DNA from: Turritopsis dohrnii
Lineage: Eukaryota; Cnidaria; Hydrozoa; Anthoathecata; Oceaniidae
Reading direction: 5' to 3'
Assembly: GCA_027922465.2 (NCBI GenBank)
Contig: BQMF02000002.1
Span: 3,224,001-3,288,000, forward strand
Length of the DNA: 64,000 bases
Both the position numbers and the translations under genes were made by a program. The notes beneath the pieces are model-generated. The model worked only from the letters and a program-made list of their open reading frames with translations. It did not search any database and was not told the DNA's origin. Positions 36,201-48,400 of the stretch are shown piece after piece. The number at the start of each line of letters is the position of its first letter. Within the stretch, counting starts at the first letter, position 1.

Positions 36201-39200
36201 TGGGTTTGTTGCTTTACATGCATTATTCTGAAATTAAAAGGATATCTTTTTACTACTCGTTTTTTGCATAGTACATTGGAAGAGAAGTATTATTATTTTA
36301 CCACATACATCACAAGTTGTTCCAGTATAACCAGGCATACATTTACAGGAAAACCCCCCATGTGATCCATCAGGGGTACATGTGCCACCGTTGAGGCAAG
36401 GATTTACCCCTTTACATGCATGATTCTAAAATATTTTTATTTATTTATTCTGATTTGAAATGTTCTGAAATTCGTAAGAGCAATTATGAAATATGCATTC
36501 TTTAATATATTCCTTACAGGTATGAGAGGAAAACCATAATGTTAATGAACTTACACCACATTTGTAGCCTTTATAGCCGGGCATGCAGTCACAGGAATAG
36601 CCTTTTGGGGATCCATCAGGAGTGCAAAGGGCACCATTTAAGCATGGGTTATGGTGAAGGCAAGCGTTATTCTGAAAGAGTTCATATATTACAAGGATTA
36701 AGAAGTCATTAATCTTAAGGATTATTTCATTTCTCCCACTTTTATACACACTCACATTTTTTGTGATTTCTTGTTGGTTTTTCATTTTTAATTGTTACGC
36801 TCTGTACCTCACCTTTAGCAATTTTTAGCAAGACTTTTTGTAAAATTCATCTCAAGTATTTAATAGCTTTAGGTACTTACTCTACATATCGTGCCACTAT
36901 ATCCTGGCATACAAGTACAGTAAAAACCACCAGGAGAACCATCAGGAGTACATTGACCACCATTTAAACATGGATTGACAGCTTTACATGCATGATCCTA
37001 GCATTGCCATCAGAAAACTTTGTTTAAATCTACTTTAAAAATAGCAAGAAACAAATGAGAAAAAGGTACTAACACCACAAACTGTCCCATGATATCCAGG
37101 CATACATTTGCAATTGAATCCTCCATGGGATCCATCAGGAGTGCAAGTACCTCCATTCAAACAAGGATTGACAGCCTTACAAGCATGGTTCTACAAAAAA
37201 GATAGAATGTTTTTATTAAAAAGCTATATATTGATTGCACTAACAATGGTCATCATAGCAATATAAAGCGTGTCCATAAAGTCTTAAAAATTACACATCA
37301 ATGACTTTATTACCCGATTAAAAAAGGTGAAATGAAACTTTTAGCTTCTTGGTCAAAATGAGGGAATAGTAATTTTGGATATGGATTCACCATATGAGAT
37401 CACACTAAAATCTGTAGTAACAATTGGCATAATGTCTGTTTTTTATCAATCAGGAGGAACCTTTGCGTTGCATTTGTGACGTTTTTTGGGGCTGTGATCC
37501 TGGTGTTGGGGCAACGAAAAAAGTTAAGTCAAAAGATTTTGGGAGACAGGTCTTTGACATTATTAAAATCTTTGATCAACCATTCCCTGTAACAGTTGGT
37601 AGTAGCAAAACAATACCATACATTTTTTTGCTCAGTTTTTCGTGCTCTTTAACATCGGTAACTTTCCAGTTGTCATTCTGATATTTACTTTACCTTCAGC
37701 TTTATTTCAACATGGGATTTGTGCACATCATTTTGAAAGTTAGAGACAGTAAAAAATTTTACCCAGGATACTAGTAGTATTAACAATAATGAAACTTCAA
37801 TGAATGAATAATCACTTACACCACATATTGTTCCTTTATATCCAGGCATACATTTACAGTTAAATCCACCATGACTTCCGTCAGGAGTGCAAGTTCCTCC
37901 ATTGAGACATGGATTAACAGCCTTACAAGCATGATTCTGCAAAAATAAAAATGTTGTTAATGTAAAATTAAGAAACTATTATGAAATTTACATTAAAGTT
38001 CTCAGCATCCAACATCCAACTATGTAATTCAAAAGATAATTATCAAAACTACTCAAATGTGAGTAAATTGAACTCTTGGTAATTTCTATGTCAACACTAT
38101 CGAAAAAAGTTATTCTAAATTTACAAGATTCATTCAATCAAAGCAACTTAAAATGAAAATCATAGAATTTTTCATCTCAACTTGATTGATTTCAAAATAC
38201 GCTGAACAAGATCTTGGACAGTCGCAACTATACAAAAAACGAAAATGCAGATACAGCCGGAAGTGAAGAAAAGGAGGAGAAAGAAGCCAAGATATTGTTT
38301 ACTCAATGCTGTGATAAAATCTCTGATCACTTCGAAAGGTCCCTGCCTAACATTAACCCGCCTTGCATAATAGTGTTTACTCTCAGGAAATTGAAAACCT
38401 GTCTACCGTCATTAAAACCTCAAATGGACGAACCCTTCAGAAGTGGTGTGGTATACAAGATAGCCTGTTCACGGTGTAGTTCGTGCTATGCCGACCAAAC
38501 AAGCCGGCATTTAATCATCAGGATGAAGGAACATCAAGGCAAGGGCCCAGTTAAAGCACACTGGAAACGCTGCTATGATCGAGAGCTCTTAATGGAAGAT
38601 ATGGAGATCCTTTGTTACAGCACTAAGTCCATGTACCACTTAATGGCACTCGATGCATTATTTATAAACATAATCAAACCCGATCTCAACACAAAGGACG
38701 AGTATAAAAGTCAGCGTTGGTAATTAAAATTTGATTACTATACTACTGTATAAAGTAGTTGGGAAATGAACATATTACTGATTTCTGATTTTTAATGTTT
38801 TAGTATAAGATATGTATTTGTATGATATGTTTTTAGAGATGTTGTGAACTATATTTCTTTAGCTTTTAGATGACCTGATGATGGATTTAAAATCTGAAAT
38901 ATATTGTCAATAAAAATGATAATTGTCATTGTTGGTTTATACCTATATGAAAAATACAGAAGATTACCACAATGTTTTTGTCCTACAACTTGATTTTTGC
39001 TCTACTGTAATACTCGTTGTTAGTGTTGATTAATAGTTTCTATTTTGTAAGATCTGTTTTGTCACAGCAACAACAGCATAATGGGATGTAATGAAAAGTA
39101 AATTATAGCTTGCTTGCTTATACCAGATATTTAAATACATATGTACTCCTACATTTTTTTCATTTCAACTGTACTTATAAACAAAAAATAAAAATTTATC

Positions 39201-42200
39201 AATTACTAAAAAACAGAAGATTTTTTCTTTGACTTACAGCACAAGTTGTTCCTTTATAACCAGGCATGCATTTGCATGCAAATCCACCTTTTGATCCATC
39301 AGGAGTGCAGGTGCCTCCATTCAAACAAGGATTGACGGCCTTACAGGCATGATCCTTAAGAATTTAAAATGTTGCTTAGAATTTCTAACAAAAAAATCTA
39401 AATAAAGGGAAAGAGAAATAGTAAAACTTACTGCACAAGTTGTGCCAAAATACCCAGGCATACAGTCACATGAGAATCCTCCACTTGATCCATCAGGCGT
39501 GCAAGTACCTCCATTCAAACATGGATTAACAGCTTTGCAAGCGTGATTCTAGAAAACAAGAAGTATTCCTTGCTTAGATGAATTATTTTCTCATGTCAAA
39601 TAATTTTTTTCAGAGAGATGTTTTCTATTTTACAGAGTTTATATTTTCGACTTTTTATCAAGAATTTTGCTTAACTGATGAAATTATGTTGCTTTTACTC
39701 AGTCTTTGGTTTTGTCTTGCAGGTTTTTAGTTTTATACATTTACCAACTTTAATCATAACTGAACTTAGAAATTACCATGATCTTCAAGAGTTTGAAATG
39801 TTGATAAAACTTTTATGGTAATGTCTCCCTACTTGTTGCTCCCAATACCTCTTACACAACCTGGTTTATACTTCATATGATATAAATCGTATAGGTATTA
39901 TATATTTGGCAGTTTATGAAGGATTATAGATGTAATTTGTGAAATGGCAGAAAATGTTAGAAACTTCAATCAAATTTACAAATCAGAGGATCAATAACCT
40001 ACACCACAAATAGTTCCTTGGTATCCTGGCATGCATTTACATGTAAAGCCACCGTGAGAACCATCTGGTATACAAGTCCCACCATTTAAGCATGGATTAA
40101 CAGCTTTGCATGCATGATTCTAGTTGAAGAATTAATAATTATCAAAAATCATAATGATCATTTTCAAAAATAAGTAGTATGTTAGTACATAACTTACTGA
40201 GCATGTTGTTCCTCGATAACCAGGCATACATTTGCAAGAGAAACCACCATTTGAACCATCAGGGTTACATGTACCACCATTCAGACAAGGGTTAACAGCT
40301 TTACATGCATGGTTCTAAAGGTGTGGTTATGGAAATGTTACTACAAACCATAATTGAACAAAAGGTCAATCAAATGGTAACTACATCCAGATGCACTACA
40401 TAAAAGAAGTTTAAAACACATCATTACAGTACTCACACTACAAATTGTTCCTTTATAACCAGGCATACATTTACACGAAAAACCAGCATGAGATCCATCT
40501 GGTGTGCAAGTACCACCATTAAGGCAAGGATTGACAGCCTTACAAGCGTGGTTCTACAAAACAAAACAAAACTGTCAGCATAAGTCTCTAGTATCATCTA
40601 CTATTGTTAAGTTCTTTTTTTCAAATTACTTCATCAGCGAGGTAAAATTATTCTCACTTACTCCGCACACTGTGCCTTTATATCCAGGCATACATTTACA
40701 GTAGAAACCCCCAGGACTTCCATCAGGAGTGCAAGTACCACCATTGAGGCAAGGATTGACAGCTTTACAAGCGTGGTTCTTAAATGCAGATTAAAACAAA
40801 TTAGTGCCATGCAGACATTCAAATCCAATGATTAAGCACACAATAATATACTTACTGCACAAAGTGGGCCAGTATAACCAGGCATACATTTGCAATGATG
40901 TCCATAATGAGAGCCATCTGGATAACAGGTACCTCCATTAAGACAAGGATTAGATGCTTTGCATGCATGGTTCTAGAATGAACATTGCAAAGTTCCTGAT
41001 GTTATTTAAATCATCAAAGAAGATTAAAGGGAAATTAAGCCTTAAAATTTCTTTTCTGATTTTGAGCATGAAATACTTCATTTATCCTAGAGGAACACCT
41101 TTTTATGTATAATAGGTATTCCAAATGAAAAAAACTGCTAAAAAAACAACTTAGTTAAATCGCCATTACAGCTTTCGTTATAAATATCATGACGTCACAG
41201 AGCGAATTTCATTTGCAGAAATATCAGATGTAGGCAGCACATGATGGCATGTTTTTTTACGCCTAAGTTCTAAAGATGCGAGAAAAGGTAGAAAAACAAC
41301 ATAAACACGAAAATATTTATCATTCATCAACATAAATGTAAAATAAGTTTATCAGCAACGATTCAAGAAAAATAAAAACAGTCATTACTGAAGATTTCAT
41401 TTTTTATACATCCAAAATATACACATTTGTTTAAAAACTCGCTTACGCACGTATACCTGCTATAAATCTAAAACGTAATACTTTTTAATAAAGGTTTTAT
41501 ATCACAAAGAACTTAATAACTTTCATCAACAAAAACAAAATATTGTAGTTTATGTAATCTTTACAAAAACAGCGATCGCGCTGTGACGTCAAAATTTCCA
41601 TCGCAGAGCACTGCAATGGCGTCTGTTGTTAGATACTAAATAACGAAAAACTGAGTATAATTATCATTTAAGATAATTTTTAATGATCACAGAAGGTTAA
41701 TGAGACCTTTCTGTAGCTAATATAAAAAGTTTTTGATAAAGGCTTAATTTCCCTTTAAGGTAAAAGTTACCAGCACATTAAGTTTGCACAGAGTGGTACT
41801 GCAAAGAAGTTCATTCTACTGTCACAATTCATGGTATATGACCAAGTCTCCTGGTCTGACTGGCTTGTGTTTTTTTATCTACGGAAATGTAATTATCCTT
41901 TCTTGGACTCATTTCTTTATGTGCTGAAGAAAACCTTTGAAGCAAACAGGTTGAGTTTACTTCATTTTCATGGTTTATTTACGAAATAATTATCACTACT
42001 TTACTATTTCTGATTCTACTACTAAAAGTATATTTCAAATACTTTTGTATTAATTTCATACGTATCATTCTTGTTTCTTTTATTAGAAGATATGAACAAT
42101 GTTTTCTAAGTTCCCTAAATGAACATGTTAATTCTTTTTTGAAATATCATTCTTTCCTGTTATTGTAGTTTCCATCTCCTACACATGTTTGCACACAGCA

Positions 42201-45200
42201 AATGTCTACAATTAAAATTTACATACACTACAAATTGTTCCGGAATATCCTTCCATACATTCACAAGAAAAACCACCATGAGATCCATCTGGAGTGCAAG
42301 TACCTCCATTCAAACAAGGATTGACAGCCTTACATCCATGGTTCTAATGGATGACATTAACATACAATAATCCATTGGTCAAAAATTGAAATTTCATTTA
42401 AAGAAATGTGATGGGAACTTACATTACAGGTTGTCCCTTTGTAACCAGGTCTACATTTACAGTAGAAACCACCAGCAGATCCATCAGGATGACAAGTTCC
42501 GCCATTCTGACAAGGGTTGACTTTCTTACATGCATTATCCTAACAAAAAATGATCGGTGAAACACTCTGTTGTGACTGTTATATAGTCAAAGTCTTAACA
42601 AAAATTTAGATTATTCTTACTCTGCAATTAAAACCAGTGTATCCAGGCATACATTTGCAGTAAAATCCTCCATCTGTTGCATCAGGTGTACAAGTACCTC
42701 CATTCAAACAAGGATTGACAGCCTTACAAGCATGATCCTTTAATCAAACAAAAAATATAATGAATTTCAAGCCTCCCTTCTTCGATTTTTTTAGTCTGCA
42801 CAAGTATTTACTCACTGCACAAGTTGTGCCATAATATCCGGTCATGCATTTACACGAAAATCCACCTGGAGAACCATTAGGTGTACAAGTTCCACCATTC
42901 AAACATGGGTTTACAGCTTTACAAGCATGATCCTGTGCATAAAATATGAATTCACATAGAATGATGCAAAATCTACATTAAGTTAACTTCAATAGAGATC
43001 TAAGATTTACTAACTCGGCATGTGCCACCAGTATATCCAGGCATGCATTTACAATAAAATCCACCAGGACTTCCATCAGGAGTGCAAGTACCACCATTGA
43101 GACATGGATTTACAGCTTTACAAGCGTGATCCTATTGCAAGATTGTATATACTGAATACACATCCATTCTGATAAGATTAAAGTGCAAAACTTTCATAAA
43201 ATCTCTTTCTCACCCTGCAGTTTGTGCCAGTGTAACCAGGCATACATTTGCAATGAAAACCTCCAGGCGTTCCATCAGGGGTGCAAGTTCCTCCATTTAA
43301 ACAAGGATTGACTGCTTTGCAAGCGTGGTCCTGCCAATAAAATTTAACACCAGCATAAAACCATAAGCCAAATTATATATCTTTCAATTCAGACATTACA
43401 ACTTACCCTGCAAGTCTTTCCAGTATAACCAGGCATACATTTACATTCAAAGCCACCAGGAGAACCATCTGGCATACATCGACCACCATTCAAACATGGG
43501 TTGACACCTTTGCAAGCATGATCCTATGAAACAATTACTATTATATTGTTTCTTATTATGAGCAAAAAATTTATGCAATAATTTGCTGATAATTCTTAAC
43601 AAAAATCAAACATTCTTAGAAATTCTTAAAGTTCTTACTCTACATGTGGTGCCTGTATAACCAGGCATACAGTGACATTTGAATTTTGTATCTGGTCCAA
43701 GTGAACATGTCCCACCATTCAAGCAGGGATTAGTAGGTTTACAACCATGCTCCTGAGAATATTAGAAAATCAATGTAGTCTGTATCAGTGTTTGTTTTTA
43801 AAAAGTAAACATTTGGTTTAAGGAAAACTTACTTTACAAGTTGTACCATGATATCCTTTCATGCACTCACATTTAAAATCTGCAGAATTACCAATAGGCT
43901 TACATCGACCAAGATTCAAGCAAGGGTTTATCGGTTTGCAAGCATGGTTCTAATTATAATAATCATAATCATTTATGATACAGTACAATACAGAATTTAA
44001 AACCATTCATGAAATCAAAACTTACCCGACAAGTATCTCCATAATAGCCTACCATACAATGGCATTTGAATCCACCAGGTGACCCATCAGGTATGCACTG
44101 ACCACCATTCAAGCAGGGATTCACTTTTTTGCATGCATTATCCTTTGGAAGAAGATGATTATTATTTTTATTCAAAATTAACACAAAGTTAGAAATAATT
44201 ATAAGAAACAAATCAAAACAAACATTACCCGGCATGTAGTACCAGTGTAGCCAGGTTTGCATTCACAAGTAAATCCGGCTTTGTAATGAGAACTCGGATG
44301 GCATTTTCCACCATTTAAACATGGGTTGACACCTTTACAAGGATGACTCTGACAAAGTGTGCCATAATAACCATCAGAACACGTACATTTAAATTCATCC
44401 TTTCCAATAGGAGAACAAGCACCACCATTTCTGCATGGGTTGGCCTTGCATGGATTACTCTGAGAAATAAGCGGTTATTGAAATTATACACTGGATTATG
44501 ATGTCACATCATAAGAAGAATCATAAAACAGATTAAGAACTCACATCTTTAGCCTTTCGATAGTTTGTACAGAATATGCCAGAATAAAATCTTGGGCAAA
44601 TACATTTGAATTTTGCCCCAATCACACAAGTGCCTCCGTTCTTACAAGGATTATGTGGTTCACAGCAGTTGTCCTATCAAGAAAAACAATGCAAGAAATA
44701 AACATTCATTAACAAAAATAACTCACTGAAGATTTTTTGGTGAGTGTTTTAAAGAAAAACTTACAGCACATGTTGATCCAGTGTATCCATCACGGCATTT
44801 GCAAGTAAATGTATAACTATCTTTAGAAGAACAGGTGCCTCCATTCTTACATGGATTACTATCACATGGACTGTACCCCTAACAAAAAAATATCAAAAAC
44901 TTAGTAATTGGAAATGATACAGCTACTGATTCTACCCAAGGGCTGAATTAAAATAGGTTATTACTGTGGGATGGTCAGTACAGAACATTCCTGAGTATCC
45001 ATGTTTACAAGCACAGGTAAAACCATATGGTCCGTTACCAGGTGTGCATTTACCACCATTTTGACATGGATTCACAGGGTGGGTACATACACTTTCCTAT
45101 AAAAAAAGACAAGGCAGTGAAATAATGACTATAATGAAATAATCACCACTGGCCATTTTAGTTTCCAAGGCAACTAAAATACACACTACGAAAAACTCCT

Positions 45201-45454
45201 TACTTCACATCTTTTACCTCTGTAATGGTCAGGACATTCACAAACACCATGGGCATTACACCAACCATTTATACATGGATCTGTTAGAGAACATCCATGA
45301 CCTTGAGCATTCTAGAATGGGAATAGAAAAGATGCCAATCAATCCTGAGTGAACATCGTTTCTGAGTGAACATCTTTTCTGAGGTCAAACTGTTAATACT
45401 TACAATGTTGGTACTGCTTAAAGCAAGTGCTAGAACCACTAGCCTAACTAACAT
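26507..45454 (-). CDS. Giant secreted protein: signal peptide, 67 EGF-like domains, two chitin-binding modules
   Basis: About 70 exons on the minus strand, roughly 2,800 residues. Exon 1 (45454-45404) is a signal peptide, [17 protein letters not shown]. Then come 66 EGF exons coding 67 domains, almost all 114-120 nt, phase 0 at both ends, flanked by matching GT-AG sites. A typical repeat runs [16 protein letters not shown]...[13 protein letters not shown], six Cys in the usual EGF spacing; no calcium-binding DxDE signature is seen. The last four exons encode a CBM14/peritrophin-A-like module, a Thr-rich linker and a second such module. No membrane helix is visible. Inferred role: a secreted, chitin-associated structural or matrix protein (perisarc, cuticle or mucus). 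Most animal EGF exons are phase 1-1, so uniform phase 0-0 is unusual. Because every exon is symmetric, exon gain, loss or skipping keeps the frame. Confidence 0.88.
27366..28404 (-). CDS. Last five EGF exons of the giant gene
   Basis: Exons 28404-28288, 28205-28089, 27994-27878, 27692-27573 and 27489-27366. Each has six Cys in EGF spacing but differs clearly from the homogenised array. The last ends in phase 1 (GAA AAG G), which switches the reading register for the chitin-binding exons that follow. Confidence 0.85.
28525..36002 (-). repeat. Tandem array of near-identical EGF exons, ~230-bp unit
   Basis: 117-nt exons with low coordinates 35886 (divergent edge), 35661, 35431, 35201, 34971, 34741, 34511, 34281, 34051, 33821, 33591, 33361, 33131, 32901, 32671, 32441, 32211, 31981, 31751, 31521, 31291, 31060, 30830, 30600, 30370, 30139, 29909, 29678, 29446, 29216, 28986, 28755 and 28525. 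The unit of exon plus intron is about 230 bp, and the ~113-bp introns are nearly as similar as the exons, so amplification is recent. Two exon types exist: TCTPDG (T) and TCIPDG (I). From 30600 to 34167 the order T-I-T-I-T-T-T-I occurs twice in succession with matching introns. Confidence 0.93.
30600..34280 (-). repeat. Two adjacent copies of an 8-exon, ~1.84-kb higher-order repeat
   Basis: Intron variants recur at offsets of 1840-1842 bp: 30714 with 32556, 31201 with 33043, 32124 with 33963. The exon-type order repeats in step, and even private variants (an exon with GGATTCACAGCC near 31381 and 33221) are shared. A third partial copy begins at 34281. A further 2-exon duplication (about 460 bp) is visible at 34381-34920. 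Confidence 0.88.
36111..45454 (-). CDS. 5' part of the giant EGF gene: divergent EGF exons
   Basis: Exons 5' to 3': 45454-45404, 45311-45204, 45096-44965, 44878-44765, 44673-44545, 44459-44229 (two EGF domains, no intron between), then single-domain exons whose low coordinates are 44026, 43833, 43639 (114 nt), 43407, 43214, 43015, 42816, 42621, 42423, 42227, 40856, 40662, 40437, 40198, 40003, 39432, 39238, 37820, 37074, 36881, 36555, 36309 and 36111 (117 nt unless noted). Here exons and introns have diverged from each other, unlike the array that follows. Introns of over 600 bp lie at 37191-37819, 37937-39237 (Penelope fragment) and 40973-42226 (MITE). All exons read are open; none carries a stop. 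Confidence 0.85.
38190..38950 (+). mobile_element. Penelope-like element 3' fragment with GIY-YIG domain
   Basis: The frame 38190-38723 has no ATG near its start and is cut at the 5' end. It contains [20 protein letters not shown], then [10 protein letters not shown], which corresponds to the GIY-YIG endonuclease of Penelope-like retroelements (their usual YVGQT is YADQT here). The reverse transcriptase is missing. About 150 bp after the stop lies a CTGATGA-hairpin-GAAA motif (38875-38899). It sits antisense in the intron 37937-39237 of the EGF gene. Confidence 0.75.
38870..38925 (+). ncRNA. Hammerhead-ribozyme-like core in the Penelope 3' region
   Basis: CTGATGA at 38875-38881, then a GATT/AATC stem (4-5 bp, loop TAA), then GAAA at 38896-38899. 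Penelope-like elements are known to carry hammerhead ribozymes in this position. Stems I and III could not be assigned with certainty. Confidence 0.45.
41028..41754. mobile_element. 727-bp MITE flanked by TTAA
   Basis: The 16-bp inverted ends AGGGAAATTAAGCCTT are perfect, and TTAA lies directly outside each (41024-41027 and 41755-41758). TTAA targets are used by piggyBac and Kolobok transposases. No ORF was recognised. It lies in the intron 40973-42226 of the EGF gene. A relative is at 54023. Confidence 0.8.
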
Positions 45455-48400
45455 TTTCTCCAAGAAGAAGTCTAGATCTAAAGTTAAAACAATAGAACAG
45501 CTATTATTCCATAAAACATGGGAAATACCAAATCAAGACAAGTACTTCTGGAAGTTATTCAATCTCCATGACTCATACTAGTGGTTTTTGACTGAAAATA
45601 CCACAATCACTAGGCAAGGTTGGTTTCTATGGTATGAATTTGCCAAAGTAGTCAACACTTCATATCAACAAAATATCTTAGCTTTCAATATAATGTGTTT
45701 TTTTAATTGTATTATGTAATAAGAACATGAGGTGCAATTAAACTAATGGCAGATGTGAAATTGATCGGACACACATCAAATTCCATGCAATCACAAAGTG
45801 TGAGAGAAGTGTGTCTAAAAGAATAGATAATTTTATTCTTCCTTTACAAGATTCTAATCCTAATTGAACTTAATAAAAAGATATCACAACTTTGGTGATA
45901 AAGAATTTTCATCACTTTTAAATACAGATCGCTTTGAAAAACACTTGAATCACTATTTACCCCATTAAACCTTTGTTATGTAACACCATTTACCACTAAA
46001 TACTAATTTAATTGAACATGCTGTTAAATGACCTGTTACAAATAAATGACATTCTCAAGTATTTAGGTTTAGATAAGAACTTTTTCTTTTCTCCTATTGA
46101 TCAGCTTAATTCTTAATTGTGGAAAAATTTTTATAATGTATCAATCTAAATAAAATGAAAACGCTAATCCTATAAGAAGCAAACAATATATGATATTTCA
46201 TACACTCCCTAATTAAAACAATTAAATCAATAAATAATCAATTACAATTAAACATTTTGCGCGACAGAATGTTTACAAAATCATGAAAATGCATACTTTT
46301 CCAGTCCTGATGAGCTTTGTGAGGCTTATGAAATGTGAAAAAACACTGCCATGTAAAAGATCAAAAATTTTCAGAAATTGCTTCTGGATTTAGTTTGTTC
46401 AAGGCAACTCTGAAAGACCCTTTGTGGAACTTATGTACTTAGCTAGATATACACTAAGTCAATAATTATTGTATATGATAATATAAAATAAAATAAAATG
46501 AAATAAAAAAACATATGAGAATTACCTGAAGCATGAAACAATTTTTTTTGACTTTCCAAAACGAATGATGTGGTTTGACTTTCAAACTACTCTTCCAAGC
46601 AATATCCAAGGAATATGACTGATCTAAAATCAAATAATGCTTTATAGGACAATCTAATAACACCAAATTGAAGTTTTAATTGCATTTTAAATTGCTATTA
46701 TATAAGAGGAAATGGAAAGAGTCATTAATGCTTATCTGACATTGAAGATAACTGAGTATCACAAACGACTTTTGCAGAAACATAACACAAAATGCCACTA
46801 TTGGACACTACTTCATTGCATAATCAAAATTACCAGCAATTTCCTCTCGAAACTCTGATAAAACCAACATGATAATGTTGAAGAGCTTTAAGGAAATTTA
46901 AGCATCTTCGTCAAAATTTAAAAAAGCTAAAATGCATAATGGGTCTGCATGCAATTAAAAGAATTTCCTAAATTCTCTTTCATCTATTACTCATGAAGAA
47001 TTTTTAGAATAGGACATATAAAAGCAGATTGAAGGACAGCAACCTCTCTGCCCACTGGCATACTGTACATCTCCTCTGTTAAGTGACTGGGTGGTAATGA
47101 CAACGAAACCATGATGATGTCGAATCATGGCATGATTCAACATGATTTTCCTCAGTCATACATCATTATTTCATAAGAAACCTAAAACTTTTACTACTTT
47201 CAAAATGATTTCATAAACCTAATAAGCACTATATGAAAAATCTCACTAATTAACCAATCAGTTAACAGGAGATATATATGATGGGATATAGATATTTATC
47301 ATTCGTAGTGATGTCCTAAAACATGTTGATTTAAGGTGTCAGGGGGGAAATGATTGCAGAAGCATGCTAAACAGTTTAGATTGAGCTTTAAACTAAATGT
47401 TAACTATTCACCATACAATATCCCTCTTATTAGATAAGACTTAATTTGGGAATATAATTAAGTTAAAATTTTATAAAACTGTATAAAATGCATGAAATAA
47501 TCCTTTCAAACAAGATGTCCTTGCAGATGTCCTTGATCTTTTGGATGAAAGAAACAGGAAATCTTGTAGAAGGAAAAGAAATTCACAAGAAGGAAATGAA
47601 GATGATATATGAACATAACGATTAAATTATTTATTAAAAAATGGTGTAATTTGGAAGATACATCATTATATGCAAGATAAACATTCTATTGAGAAGTTGT
47701 GACTTTTTCAACAATTATTATGTTGTCAAGAGAAAATGACAAATGGTAAAATACCAAGCAAATGATGGATTTTAGAAACCGCCAAAATTTAAAGCCATTT
47801 ACTCATCAAACAAGATTGGAAGTATCATTACATCCTCAAAAAATTCAGTAATTACAGGACGAACTGCAATTAAAAAATTTTGGACAGAAACATTTGAGCA
47901 ACAATTTCATTTTTAATTGTATGTTCCTATATTCATATAGAAACTTTCATACATTTATATGTTTAACATAAGGACATAATAAAGATTAACTTCCAATGTT
48001 TTTATAAGATGCCTGAAGTGACTTTCTCTTTAACTTGTGCATGGAAGTCAGATGTCAGTAAAATATTTTGTCATTATGTTAAAATTATGTGATCACAACA
48101 GCCAATAATTCCAGGTACATAATTATATAAGTTTCACTACATCATACTGTAGACCACAAAAACACATCAACAGATCATACAACTGCGGTTAATAGCAAAC
48201 AAAGAATGAAAATGAGTGCCACGACATTTTATTTTGTTGTTTCCTGTGTGATAAACAAAACAAAGTATCCATGAAATAATTTGCAGGACAAGCTGAATAA
48301 GTGATGCTGATAATGTCCAATAAAAAATGTCTAGAAACGAAAATCTCAAGAGTGTAGTTTTAAGATACTGGGATGCTTTTGTGTAGAAATCAATTTGTTA

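Noticed and set aside
37463..37681. Plus-strand 72-codon frame in an EGF-gene intron
   Set aside because: No ATG-supported domain, and the surroundings are plain intron; a transposon scrap cannot be excluded but nothing identifies it.
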